NCBI RefSeq assembly: GCF_009826975.1
Contig: NZ_WUMO01000005.1
Location: forward strand, 124,001 to 188,000
Direction: 5' to 3'
Length of the DNA: 64,000 nucleotides
From: Flavobacterium sp. HBTb2-11-1
GTDB lineage: Bacteria; Bacteroidota; Bacteroidia; Flavobacteriales; Flavobacteriaceae
Of the stretch, positions 35,496 through 44,372 are shown in pieces; the stretch's first letter is position 1; each line of letters starts with the position of its first letter. The notes under the pieces are model-generated. The model saw only the letters and a program-made list of their open reading frames with translations. It was not told the origin of the DNA and did not search any database. A program made the position numbers and the translations under genes.

Positions 35496-36569
35496 ATGTA
35501 CTATATAGATAAACCTGAAAAGGCATCATACGATAAGTTTCATATTTATAAAATCAAGAAAGGAGATACGCTCGAAAGTGTTGCTCGTGATCTTGGCATG
35601 GATGCTCAGGAACTTAGAAGGTATCATAATATGTACTGTGAAATTCCTGATTTAATAGAAGCTGATTTTAAAAGTTACTTAGAGTATCTGATTTTAGCTC
35701 CCGAAAAATCTATTGAAACACAAAAAGAACAAACAGAAAAGAAAACTCAAAAAGTTAGTTTAGCAAGTAATTATACTCTGCCATTTGTTGCAGACAAAAT
35801 TAATAATGATTACCAAGTTAACTATACAACTGTTTTTGGAGATGCTGTTGATACAATAGAAATGAAAGTAAGTGTAAAATGGCTTGCTACTGACAGAAAT
35901 AATTATCATTTGTTTGAAATAAATAAAGGATCTATTTATGTAAATAATAGTATACCAGATACCATTATGGATGAACTGGCCGCTAAAACTGCTGCTGTTT
36001 TATATCCGCTAAAAATTGTGGTGGATCAATCTGGAAAGTGGGTTGATATTTACAATTATGATGAAATAGAAAACCGATGGAAGGATACAAAAGATGAAGT
36101 TCTAGATTATTTTGAAGGGGAAGTTGCAGAAAATTATATTGAACAGACAGAATATGCTTTAGAAAATTCTGAAACATTACTTAGTTCTCTTGCTTCAGAT
36201 TATTTTTTGAGAGCTTTTTTTAGCGGCATTTACGTTGGTTATACCTCAAATTATTCATTTCAAAACGAAGTCTTTTTTCCATTAGAGAAAGATGAAGAAT
36301 CGAAGTTTGCAGTGCAGCAAAAGATAGATTCGATTTTGGATGAATCAAATTTGGTGAAAGTAGAACAGAAAGGAGATTATATAGATTCTGGAAGTGAAGC
36401 CAGTTTTGGATTTGACCCGTGGAAAGGAAAATTCAAGGCTTCGTATTTTCTTGATGAACATAGTTATTGTATCGAAAAAATAGATTTAGAATGCAATATT
36501 GAGTATGATGAACCTATAAAAGTGATTGTACAAATTGAATCTTTAAAGAAAGAAGAAACTCAGAAGTAA
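35496..36569 (+). CDS. LysM-containing T6SS-locus protein
   Basis: The 357-residue protein has a LysM-like N-terminal domain (about 10-60): FHIYKIKKGDTLESVARDLGM and ELRRYHNMYC, the usual xxKGDTLxxIA pattern. The remaining 290 residues form a mostly beta region that is not a known enzyme; it has WLATDRNNYHLFEINKGSIYVNN and a C-terminal part YCIEKIDLECNIEYDEP. No signal peptide is seen. Location between tssN and the PAAR-like tip gene suggests a structural or cargo-loading protein. Phage tail-tip proteins also use LysM domains, so a baseplate role is possible. Confidence 0.6.
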   Translation: MYYIDKPEKASYDKFHIYKIKKGDTLESVARDLGMDAQELRRYHNMYCEIPDLIEADFKSYLEYLILAPEKSIETQKEQTEKKTQKVSLASNYTLPFVADKINNDYQVNYTTVFGDAVDTIEMKVSVKWLATDRNNYHLFEINKGSIYVNNSIPDTIMDELAAKTAAVLYPLKIVVDQSGKWVDIYNYDEIENRWKDTKDEVLDYFEGEVAENYIEQTEYALENSETLLSSLASDYFLRAFFSGIYVGYTSNYSFQNEVFFPLEKDEESKFAVQQKIDSILDESNLVKVEQKGDYIDSGSEASFGFDPWKGKFKASYFLDEHSYCIEKIDLECNIEYDEPIKVIVQIESLKKEETQK

Positions 36570-36620
36570 AGAGTTAAAACAGAGTAGTTAAGCGAATGTA
36601 ATATTTATAATGGTAAGGCA

Positions 36621-37115
36621 ATGAGTGAGAAACATATAGTAGTTCAGGGAGCTTCACTAAAATGTAAATTTAGCGTAGAACCCAAAAAAGATATATTAAA
36701 AGTAAAATCGCAGAATAAGCATTATGCTAATGATAAAGATGCAGAGAAAAAACTCATTGCTACCGACAAAGAAATTGGACAGACATTAGAGAAAAACACA
36801 TTTGGGAAATGCAAAATGCAGCCAAACGGAAGCGGAGATTATCTACCATGTCAGGCCACAATTACGAAGTGGAGTGCTTTTTACGAAAAAGTAACCTTGA
36901 GCAATCAAGGGAAGATTTTACTAGAAGACAGTAAAGGAACTTGTCCTATTGGAGGGCCAGATTGTATAGAAGTAGATAAACACGGTCAAAAAGCAGAAGC
37001 AAGCAAACAAAATGCTAAAAAAGCGAAGCCGCAGGTAAATAATCAAATAAATCCTTTGGTTAATACCTCAAAATTTCAAGAGAGTTTAGAAGAGAGTGAT
37101 TCTATTTGTAAATAA
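36621..37115 (+). CDS. PAAR-like (DUF4280) spike-tip protein
   Basis: This 164-residue protein begins MSEKHIVVQGASLKCKFS and contains cysteine landmarks KCKMQ, LPCQATITKW and GTCPIGGPDCIEV. These are the pattern of DUF4280, a PAAR-like family that sharpens the VgrG spike and carries effectors. The C-terminus is lysine- and glutamine-rich. It precedes the large effector gene by 11 bases and is probably its tip or adaptor. Confidence 0.8.
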   Translation: MSEKHIVVQGASLKCKFSVEPKKDILKVKSQNKHYANDKDAEKKLIATDKEIGQTLEKNTFGKCKMQPNGSGDYLPCQATITKWSAFYEKVTLSNQGKILLEDSKGTCPIGGPDCIEVDKHGQKAEASKQNAKKAKPQVNNQINPLVNTSKFQESLEESDSICK

Positions 37116-37126
37116 AATAAAATAGT

Positions 37127-39772
37127 ATGTCAGATTTTAAAATAATTGGAAATCCGGATCCTGTTGTAGGTAAGGAAGAATTCTACTCAGTAAATACTTT
37201 TTTACCGAGTATTCTGCCTTTTCAAAATTCAGCTTCTAATAATAGTTTTGAACAGCCTGTAAAATGGGAAATATATATTCTCGAAAACGGAAGATGGCGC
37301 AAGACAAAAGAAAATGATAAAACAGGAAAAAGAATCTCTTATACCTTTCTTCAAAAAAGTCTAGAAAGAAAAGGCATCCGTATTCTGGCAAGAAGAGGAG
37401 AAGACGTGGCACGCCTTAATATAACTTCACATCCTGCCGAAAAACCAAAAATTGAAAGCATAGTACTGCTTGATAAAAACGGACAAAAACCTGCGAAACC
37501 GCTTTCTTACGGACAGACTCTAAAAGCAAGGGTTAACTGTCTCCATATGGAAAAACACAAAGTATATGTTACCCTTTGGGAAGATGATGCAGCTGGTGCA
37601 GGACACAATAAAGCAAATGAAAAAAATATAATACAGACACTCTCTGGAATTGTAAAGAACGGTAAAGCAGATGTTGACTTTTTGCTAAAACCAAGTTTTG
37701 CTAAAATTGCAAAACAGAACGGTTCAGAAGAAGGAAAAATTCATGAATACTATGTTACAACAGATTTTAATAAAAATAAAATTGCAAGTAACAACGTAAA
37801 CGTAAATGATCTAGAAACACCTGTAGCGCCGTATAAAGCAAAAGTTCCAGTACAACAGCCAGCAACACCTAAACCTAAAGCTTCTGTACCACAGCCGGCA
37901 CAGCCAAAAACTAAAGCACCAGTTTCTGGTTCTACTACCGCTCCAAAAGTTAAGGCTGAAATTACCAGAGTACACATTACAAACTCTGCCAAACAGCCGA
38001 TAAAAGGAGTCCATAAGGAAAAAGGAATTATTGTTTGGGTTGATTCTAAAGGACTTATTGGAAAAGAAATTCGTCTTAAATTATACGATGAAGATTACTT
38101 GAGTAATGATTTACTGTTTGATAAAACAGTTAAAATTACTGGAGATATTTTTCCAATTCCAGTAGCATTAGATACAATACTTCGAAGCAAAGGGGGAATA
38201 TCAGGTGAAGGTGCAGAACAAGAAGTTTTTGCTGATGTAGAAGTAATTCAAACTAGAGATCATAAAAAAAGTGAGGTTGTAGATGTAGATGCTAAAGTTT
38301 TTAAACCAGATCCTGTAGAGCATACTAATAAGACTGCGAAGATTGGTGAGGGTGATAAAAATGAAGGGAAAGAAAAAGAAGGAGGATGTGAAAATTGTAC
38401 TAAAGATATTACTTTAGATCAGATTAAAAAGATTTGTGTAGATAATAAAGGAAAGTGTTTGATAGAAGATGATGGAATGATAACATCAGCTCTTCCTCAT
38501 TTAAATGCATACAGAAAAAAAGTAGGGATTAATACTTGTGTTAGAAAAGCTCATTTTTTAGCGCAAATAGCGCAGGAAAGTAAATTTTTTGATTTAGAAG
38601 AAGGGTTTAATTATTACTGGGAAAGTTTGATTGCAACCTTTGGAGCGTTTACTTCAGTAGAAGGTAAAAAGAATGCCAAGTTATGGGGTAGAGAAATCAA
38701 AGATAAAGGAACAAAAGGTTACAAAGCTGTTAGTCAGGAGAATCAAATAAATATCGCTAATTGGGCGTATAAGGATAATAACTCTAATAAAGGTTTTGCT
38801 TCTGGAGATGGTTACAGATATAGAGGACGAGGTTTTAAGCAAATTACTTGGAAAAGTAATTATAAAACTTTATCAGAATATTTTAATAAAAATATGAAGA
38901 TTAACGATGAAGCTGATGTAAACTGGGAAACGAATTATTCAGATTTAATGAATAAACCAAAAGATGCTATGACTTCAGCATTAGCTTATTGGGGTAAAAA
39001 TAATATAAATTCAGTAGCTAATGAAAATAGTGCTAAAGCTGTTGAAAAAGTTACAAAAAAAATTAATTCAGCCTTAAAAGGCTTAGAAGAAAGAAAAAGT
39101 TTTTTTAAAAATGCAGTTAAATTTTTAAAAGTAAATGATTGTAAAAAAGGTTCAGATACAAGTACTGAAATTGGAACTGTAGTAATTGTTTCGGGTACTG
39201 ATACGAAGAAAGAAAAAGATCCAGCGCAGGATATTTATTGGGTAATGTATAAAACGAGTGTTTATAGAGACATGAGTTTACAGAATTATAAAAATCTTAA
39301 AACTTCGAAAAAGTTACCAAATCCGGATTATACAACTTATTTAAGTAGAGATACACACCAAACATATAGTAAGAAACAGGGTTCGTTTAAACATTCAGAT
39401 AAAAGATTTGGACAGTATAATGAAATTCCTCCCGGAGAATATTTTTTAGTTCCTGGCGTTGCAGGTCAAACATATAAAATATATGTTATTGATTCAGAAA
39501 GTAAAGGAGCATCAGCTGAAAATGGTATTGATGGTGTAGATGGTGCAAGAGGCGGGGTTGCTTTACATCAATATTGCCCAAGGTTTTCGGTTGGATGTTT
39601 TACATTTAATTCAGGAACAGATACTGCTCCAATTACAAATTTTATGAAAGAAGTGCCAGATTTGAAATTGAATGATGATAGACCAGTTAGATTTATTGTT
39701 GAAGAAAGAAAAGTAGTAGAATCAACATGGGATGACCCCAAAAAAGGAACAAAAAAATGGACTGGAATATAA
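37127..39772 (+). CDS. predicted T6SS effector: GH19 hydrolase plus L,D-transpeptidase-like domain
   Basis: This 881-residue protein has four parts. (1) Beta-rich regions (about 1-230) without a signal peptide. (2) A proline/lysine-rich linker (about 232-276) and another beta domain (277-395). (3) A GH19 chitinase/lysozyme-like domain (about 425-670), with acid glutamate 484 in FLAQIAQESKFF, EEGFNYYWE and RYRGRGFKQITWKSNY. (4) A C-terminal domain (about 705-881) with a histidine-cysteine signature LHQYCPRFSVGC (H814, S821, C824), like L,D-transpeptidase-fold amidases such as Tlde1 or DUF5675. Both enzymes would attack peptidoglycan. It follows the PAAR-like gene and precedes a lipoprotein array. 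Confidence 0.8.
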   Translation: MSDFKIIGNPDPVVGKEEFYSVNTFLPSILPFQNSASNNSFEQPVKWEIYILENGRWRKTKENDKTGKRISYTFLQKSLERKGIRILARRGEDVARLNITSHPAEKPKIESIVLLDKNGQKPAKPLSYGQTLKARVNCLHMEKHKVYVTLWEDDAAGAGHNKANEKNIIQTLSGIVKNGKADVDFLLKPSFAKIAKQNGSEEGKIHEYYVTTDFNKNKIASNNVNVNDLETPVAPYKAKVPVQQPATPKPKASVPQPAQPKTKAPVSGSTTAPKVKAEITRVHITNSAKQPIKGVHKEKGIIVWVDSKGLIGKEIRLKLYDEDYLSNDLLFDKTVKITGDIFPIPVALDTILRSKGGISGEGAEQEVFADVEVIQTRDHKKSEVVDVDAKVFKPDPVEHTNKTAKIGEGDKNEGKEKEGGCENCTKDITLDQIKKICVDNKGKCLIEDDGMITSALPHLNAYRKKVGINTCVRKAHFLAQIAQESKFFDLEEGFNYYWESLIATFGAFTSVEGKKNAKLWGREIKDKGTKGYKAVSQENQINIANWAYKDNNSNKGFASGDGYRYRGRGFKQITWKSNYKTLSEYFNKNMKINDEADVNWETNYSDLMNKPKDAMTSALAYWGKNNINSVANENSAKAVEKVTKKINSALKGLEERKSFFKNAVKFLKVNDCKKGSDTSTEIGTVVIVSGTDTKKEKDPAQDIYWVMYKTSVYRDMSLQNYKNLKTSKKLPNPDYTTYLSRDTHQTYSKKQGSFKHSDKRFGQYNEIPPGEYFLVPGVAGQTYKIYVIDSESKGASAENGIDGVDGARGGVALHQYCPRFSVGCFTFNSGTDTAPITNFMKEVPDLKLNDDRPVRFIVEERKVVESTWDDPKKGTKKWTGI

Positions 39773-39783
39773 AATTTAATAAA

Positions 39784-40953
39784 ATGAAAAATGCAATAAT
39801 TGTTTTATCCTTATTGATAGGATTGATTTCTTGTAAGGATAAAGAAGATAAAAACAATGTAAAAGAAAGTACTATAGAAAATATGAATGAGATTAATGAA
39901 GCACCATATAATATTTCAAATATAGGAGAAGGTAAGAAATTTAATTATGATACTTTGTCTGTAGACTATATTAACAAGGTAAAAACAAGCCTCGTAAAGA
40001 ATAATTTTAAATTTCCAGATGAACAGATATTTAAAAAAAGAACTCTAGAAGTCTTTAAAATAAATTTGTACGATTATAAAAACAATATTATTGTTTTGAG
40101 ACCAGCAATGTTTACTGAAATTGCGATTAAAGAAAGTAGATTTATCTTAATTGAAGATCAAGAAACCGATGGCAGTGAAAATGCTATTAATGAAAACCTT
40201 GAATTTTATTATAATTCTTATGTATTCTATGAGGATAAAATTGCATTTAATTGGTTGAAGTCTCGTTATAAACAGCAGTTAATAGATTTAGTTGTACAAT
40301 ACGGCTATAATTCTGATAAAGAGTTGGTGAAATTTGTATTTAAAAATTACGATTTTGATGATAGTGTTTCATTCCATGATTTGATTTTTACATACGATGT
40401 AAAATCTAAAAAATATATTTTAAGAGAAAGTATTCTAAATGATATTGAAAGTATTGTCTATAAAGGAACAGTTGAAGGCTATACAGAAGCAAAAGAAGGT
40501 AATGGCTATAATAGTTTCTCTGATATAATTGAAAAAATAAGAAGTAATCCAAACAACTACTTGGATGCAGAAAAATACATTGCTTTCTTATATGAAAAAG
40601 ATTTAAGAGTCGGTGTAGTAGGTCATATAGAATCTAATTTGAGTGAGAATAAAAAGTATAAAACTTTTTTAAAGGAAAATAATTACTTTAATCTTATGAG
40701 ACTGAAAGAGTATGTAGAAATTGTTTATGGAGGAGATTCAGATTCTGATGAAGTAAGTAAGATTTTTAAAATCTCGGACCCAGATGGATTTACGAATCTT
40801 AGAAAAGAGAAAAATTCTTCATCAGAAATTTTACAAAAAATAAATAATAATACTGAAGTTGAAGTATTAGACGATTCAGGTAATTGGTGGCTGATCAAAA
40901 CAAGTTCTGGAAACAAAGGATATGTTTATAAAACCAAGATAAAAGCTGAATGA
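39784..40953 (+). CDS. SH3-domain lipoprotein, candidate immunity protein
   Basis: The ATG at 39784 opens a lipoprotein signal MKNAIIVLSLLIGLISC, so it is preferred over the upstream in-frame ATG at 39757. The mature protein (about 370 residues) has an unknown middle region. A C-terminal SH3_3-type domain of about 60 residues follows: DPDGFTNLRKEKNSS, VEVLDDSGNWWLI and GNKGYVYKTKIKAE. SH3 domains of this class bind cell-wall peptides. It starts 11 bases after the effector stop. Together with the wall-directed effector this suggests a periplasmic immunity protein; that is inference. Confidence 0.7.
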   Translation: MKNAIIVLSLLIGLISCKDKEDKNNVKESTIENMNEINEAPYNISNIGEGKKFNYDTLSVDYINKVKTSLVKNNFKFPDEQIFKKRTLEVFKINLYDYKNNIIVLRPAMFTEIAIKESRFILIEDQETDGSENAINENLEFYYNSYVFYEDKIAFNWLKSRYKQQLIDLVVQYGYNSDKELVKFVFKNYDFDDSVSFHDLIFTYDVKSKKYILRESILNDIESIVYKGTVEGYTEAKEGNGYNSFSDIIEKIRSNPNNYLDAEKYIAFLYEKDLRVGVVGHIESNLSENKKYKTFLKENNYFNLMRLKEYVEIVYGGDSDSDEVSKIFKISDPDGFTNLRKEKNSSSEILQKINNNTEVEVLDDSGNWWLIKTSSGNKGYVYKTKIKAE

Positions 40954-40973
40954 TTTAAGTAGTTAGTATACAT

Positions 40974-41043
40974 GCTCCTTGACATATTGAAAAGAAAAGC
41001 CCCAGCTGACAAAAGTTTTATGCTTTTGTTAGCTGAGGGAATT
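40974..41043 (+). repeat. hairpin repeat, copy 1
   Basis: This 70-base unit begins GCTCCTTGACATATTG and carries a stem of CCCAGCTGACAAAAG with CTTTTGTTAGCTGAGGG around a 7-base loop. It lies between two SH3-lipoprotein genes, and the next ATG is 20 bases downstream. There is no T run after the stem. Confidence 0.85.
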
Positions 41044-41063
41044 AAAAATTATAAAAAATAATT

Positions 41064-42206
41064 ATGAGAAGTTTAATGATTTCCATTTTAGTTGTTTCTA
41101 TTGTAAGTTTTAGCTTTTGCAATTCTCAGACAAAAGAGAAAAGAACAGAATCAATAAAGAAAAATGAAGATAAGTTATATGCTGAATATACACCATTAAT
41201 GAGAGATTTGCTAAAAAATAATAATTACAAATTCTTAGAACATAGTGTATTTAAAAATAAAGTTATTGAATATTTTGGAGTTGATATTGATAATGCAAAA
41301 TTTAATGATGTTTATTTAGAAAGTGGCCTTGGGTACACGGCTTTAAGTAATGAAGGGTTTATCGATACTTATCAAGTTGATAGAGGTGTAATTGATGGAG
41401 CTGGAGATGCTTTTGCAGATATTCTCAAAGACGGATCAAATAATGACTATAATATTGATTTTATAAACTACAATAAGGTTTTATTTAATGATGATTTATC
41501 TGCAATATCAAAAGTCAACATAGATAAAGATAAAGTTGAAGATATTGTAGTGTATTTAAATTATGAAAAAAACAATCTTTTAAGTAATTCATTTGTGAAG
41601 AATATAAAGAAGGTTGACAATTATAATGAAAGTTTTAAATGGCATCTTTTATGGTATAATAATAAAACAAAACCAGATGTAATTAGAAAAAAAATATTGC
41701 AAGATATAGCTAATAAAAAGCCTGATTTTATTTTTGATTTAGCTTATTTTCTGAATAATAATTCTAATAAAATTAAAGAGAAAACAGATGGCGCATTGAT
41801 TGATGCTACACTTGCTTTTTTAATAGATGTTGAATTACAGCATTATGAAGATAAGGATTTGAATGATAATAAAGGTTACAGTTTACTTAATAATTTTTAC
41901 ATTCAAAATCCTAAGATGTTAGACAGATTTAAATCTCAAAAATTTTATGGGTATCCTCTAATTGAAAATTATACTAAAAAGTATTTATTAATGTCAGAAG
42001 AAAATGAAATTTCTTATGGTAAAGTTATAGATCCTGATGGTTATACTAATTTGAGAAAAGATAAAAATAGTACATCAGTTGTAATTGAAAAAATTAAATC
42101 GGGCGAAAGAGTTGAAATATTAGATGATTCAGAAAATTGGTGGCTGATTAAAACAAGTTCTGGAAATAAGGGATATGTTTATAAAACCAAAATAAAAGCA
42201 GAATAA
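41064..42206 (+). CDS. SH3-domain lipoprotein, second copy
   Basis: This 380-residue lipoprotein (signal MRSLMISILVVSIVSFSFC) is a paralogue of the preceding gene. Both contain a similar LLKNNNYKFLEHSVFKNK-like segment after the signal. Their C-terminal SH3 domains are nearly identical, also at DNA level (DPDGYTNLRK, NWWLIKTSSGNKGYVYKTKIKAE split by short gaps). The middle region has diverged. It is flanked on both sides by the hairpin repeat. It is a likely duplicated immunity cassette. Confidence 0.7.
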   Translation: MRSLMISILVVSIVSFSFCNSQTKEKRTESIKKNEDKLYAEYTPLMRDLLKNNNYKFLEHSVFKNKVIEYFGVDIDNAKFNDVYLESGLGYTALSNEGFIDTYQVDRGVIDGAGDAFADILKDGSNNDYNIDFINYNKVLFNDDLSAISKVNIDKDKVEDIVVYLNYEKNNLLSNSFVKNIKKVDNYNESFKWHLLWYNNKTKPDVIRKKILQDIANKKPDFIFDLAYFLNNNSNKIKEKTDGALIDATLAFLIDVELQHYEDKDLNDNKGYSLLNNFYIQNPKMLDRFKSQKFYGYPLIENYTKKYLLMSEENEISYGKVIDPDGYTNLRKDKNSTSVVIEKIKSGERVEILDDSENWWLIKTSSGNKGYVYKTKIKAE

Positions 42207-42221
42207 TATAATAGCATACAT

Positions 42222-42291
42222 GCTCCTTGACATATTGAAAAGAAAAGCCCCAGCTAGCAAAAGTTTTGTGCTTTTGTTAGCTGAGGGAATT
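42222..42291 (+). repeat. hairpin repeat, copy 2
   Basis: Almost the same 70 bases as copy 1, with stem CCCAGCTAGCAAAAG and CTTTTGTTAGCTGAGGG. It starts 15 bases after the preceding stop and ends 14 bases before the next ATG. Confidence 0.85.
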
Positions 42292-42305
42292 TAAAAATAG
42301 AAATT

Positions 42306-43223
42306 ATGAAGAAATTAATAAATCTTATTCCAGTTTTTATTATCATTTTTTTTAATTCTTGTAATTCAAAAAATACTGATAATAGTAATACAAAGAATCT
42401 AAAAAAAGAAGAGGAGAGTGTCAAAACCAGTAATTATTATTCAGATGCAGATTTCGATAATCTTTTAAAATGTGGAGATTATTCATTTATGGATGGATAT
42501 TTTACAGTGCCTGATTATGGATGTATATATCAACCTCCTACAGTAAATATTTTAGGAAATGTAGAAATATATCTTCTTCCCAAAAAAAAGTTGATTACTG
42601 AAAGTGATATTGAAAAAGAAGAAGATTTAATCGCGAAAATGAGTATTAATAACTTAAAGATGAATTATGATGTTTATATTTTGGTAATTGATAAAAAATA
42701 TTTAACCCATAATGATAAAATGGATGTTCCATATTTTCCGCATTTCCCTTACAAACAATTGATTTATAAGTGGACAGATGGATTGTGGAAAAATATTGCT
42801 ACTCTTAATATAAAAGATAAAAATGATTCACAATATAAAAAGTGGAAATCAGATTTTTTAATTGTTCCTGAATCATCACAAAAGCAAGAAATTGGAGAAA
42901 TGAGGGGAAGTTACTTTATTAAAACCAAAGTTTCCAGTATAGAGACAGGTGATCCCATTGAAATTAATTTTTATTTTGAATTTCAAAATTCTAATGCCAT
43001 ACTAAGTATAGGGACTAAAAATTCGCTTGAAGCATATTGTGAAGGTAGCTATGCAGTTGTTAAAGATAAGGATGGTTTGAAATTAAAATATACAGGAGAA
43101 GGGACTTGTACATCAGATGAAGAAGAAAGTTCTTTTTTAATTAAAAAAGAGAATGATCAATATTATATAAAAAGTAAAAGATTTATAAATGAGGATTGGC
43201 AATTATTTAAAATGAAGAGCTAA
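42306..43223 (+). CDS. lipoprotein without SH3 domain, candidate immunity protein
   Basis: This 305-residue protein has a lipoprotein signal MKKLINLIPVFIIIFFNSC (cysteine 19). The mature part shows YSDADFDNLLKCGDYSFMDG, a beta-rich middle and a C-terminal domain with EAYCEGSYAVVKDKDGL and EGTCTSDEEE. No SH3 domain and no known family. It sits in the hairpin-punctuated array between SH3 genes, so the same role is suspected by position only. Confidence 0.6.
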   Translation: MKKLINLIPVFIIIFFNSCNSKNTDNSNTKNLKKEEESVKTSNYYSDADFDNLLKCGDYSFMDGYFTVPDYGCIYQPPTVNILGNVEIYLLPKKKLITESDIEKEEDLIAKMSINNLKMNYDVYILVIDKKYLTHNDKMDVPYFPHFPYKQLIYKWTDGLWKNIATLNIKDKNDSQYKKWKSDFLIVPESSQKQEIGEMRGSYFIKTKVSSIETGDPIEINFYFEFQNSNAILSIGTKNSLEAYCEGSYAVVKDKDGLKLKYTGEGTCTSDEEESSFLIKKENDQYYIKSKRFINEDWQLFKMKS

Positions 43224-43308
43224 TTAAGAATATATATTTTATTAAAACCAATCATTTTAGTTTGAGTTTTACAAAAGTAGTCAAGAATAAAAATATAGAA
43301 TAATAAAG

Positions 43309-43378
43309 GTTCCTTGACATATTGAAAAGAAAAGCCTCAGCTAGCAAAAGCTTTATGCTTTTGTTAGCTGAGGGAATT
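43309..43378 (+). repeat. hairpin repeat, copy 3
   Basis: The third 70-base unit has CCTTGACATATTGAAAAG and stem GCCTCAGCTAGCAAAAGC with GCTTTTGTTAGCTGAGG. Of the four copies it has the best-paired stem. It begins 86 bases after the preceding stop. Confidence 0.85.
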
Positions 43379-43402
43379 AAAAGAAGTTAATAAGAGATTA
43401 TA

Positions 43403-44227
43403 ATGAGAAATTTAAGGATAACACTTTTTGTTTTAATATCAATCTTGATATTAAGCTGTGAAAATAAAACTGCTAAAATTGAAAAAAATCAGCCTATTGT
43501 TCTTGAAAAAGAAGGTAATGATTTAGAAAATATTAAATTTTCAGAATTATTTAACGAAGGATCAATAATAAAATTTACTCCAAATGATTTAAAAAAAACT
43601 AATTCACCAAATGAATTAGAGTTTAAGAGAAAATTAGAATTGTTTGAAAAAAAATATCTAGATAAAAAAGGTTTTGATTCAGAAAACTTAATTGTATTGG
43701 TAAATAATGAAACTTTTACAAATTCAGAACATTTTATAGATAGTAGCTGGTTAAAATACTTTGTACAAAAATATGATTTAGGTCTAGAATCAAATAATGT
43801 TATGGACGCTGCAATTTCCCAAGAAGATTTAAATGCAGTTAAGATAATTGTGAATACTGGTTATATTCTGTGCAAAGATGAAATCTTATTGGCATTACAA
43901 ACTAAAGAAAACTCTATCATTAATAAAAAAATAAATAAAGACAATAATGGATATGATGAAAATGGTGATTTAATTTTTTATGATGATAAGGAGTCAAAGG
44001 CAGAAGAAATATATAAGTTTTTAAAGAAAAATTATAGTTATAAGATATTTGATAAAGATGGTTATACGAATTTAAGGGACGATGCAATGAACTCTGCTTA
44101 TATTTTAGCAGAAATAAAATCGGGAACACCTATTGAAATTTTAGATAATAAAGATCAAAAATGGCTTTATATTCAGACTAATGATGGTCAAAAAGGGTAT
44201 GTCCATAGAAGTAGAATCATCAATTAA
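43403..44227 (+). CDS. SH3-domain lipoprotein, third copy (shorter)
   Basis: This 274-residue lipoprotein (signal MRNLRITLFVLISILILSC) ends in an SH3 domain related to the two upstream copies: DKDGYTNLRDDAMNSAY, IEILDNKDQKWLYI and DGQKGYVHRSRI. The middle (about 85-195) has helical segments resembling ankyrin-like repeats (AAISQEDLNAVKIIVNTG), which the two longer paralogues do not obviously share. It is flanked by hairpin copies 3 and 4. It is a candidate immunity protein diverged from the array. Confidence 0.65.
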   Translation: MRNLRITLFVLISILILSCENKTAKIEKNQPIVLEKEGNDLENIKFSELFNEGSIIKFTPNDLKKTNSPNELEFKRKLELFEKKYLDKKGFDSENLIVLVNNETFTNSEHFIDSSWLKYFVQKYDLGLESNNVMDAAISQEDLNAVKIIVNTGYILCKDEILLALQTKENSIINKKINKDNNGYDENGDLIFYDDKESKAEEIYKFLKKNYSYKIFDKDGYTNLRDDAMNSAYILAEIKSGTPIEILDNKDQKWLYIQTNDGQKGYVHRSRIIN

Positions 44228-44288
44228 GCTAAAGTTAATCTTTTGAATTTTAAATTAAAATGGACAACAAACGATAAAGTTTGATAAG

Positions 44289-44356
44289 GCTCATTGACAT
44301 ATTGAAAAGAAAAGCCCTAGCTAGCAGGAGTTTTACATTTTTGTTAGCTGAGAAAT
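44289..44356 (+). repeat. hairpin repeat, copy 4 (diverged)
   Basis: The fourth unit keeps TTGACATATTGAAAAGAAAAG (shown in two pieces in other copies) but the stem is decayed: CCCTAGCTAGCAGGAG against TTTTGTTAGCTGAG. It precedes the last lipoprotein gene by 16 bases. Confidence 0.75.
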
Positions 44357-44372
44357 AATAAAATAGAATAAT

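Noticed and set aside
40974..44356. Hairpin repeats as integron attC sites
   Set aside because: The arms resemble GTTAGCT, close to the core GTTRRRY, but the match is not exact. No integrase gene is visible, and the genes between the repeats carry no other sign of integron capture.
40974..44356. Hairpin repeats as ordinary rho-independent terminators
   Set aside because: The stem is followed by GGAATT or GAAATAAT, not a T tract, and each copy lies just before the next start. Partial termination cannot be excluded.
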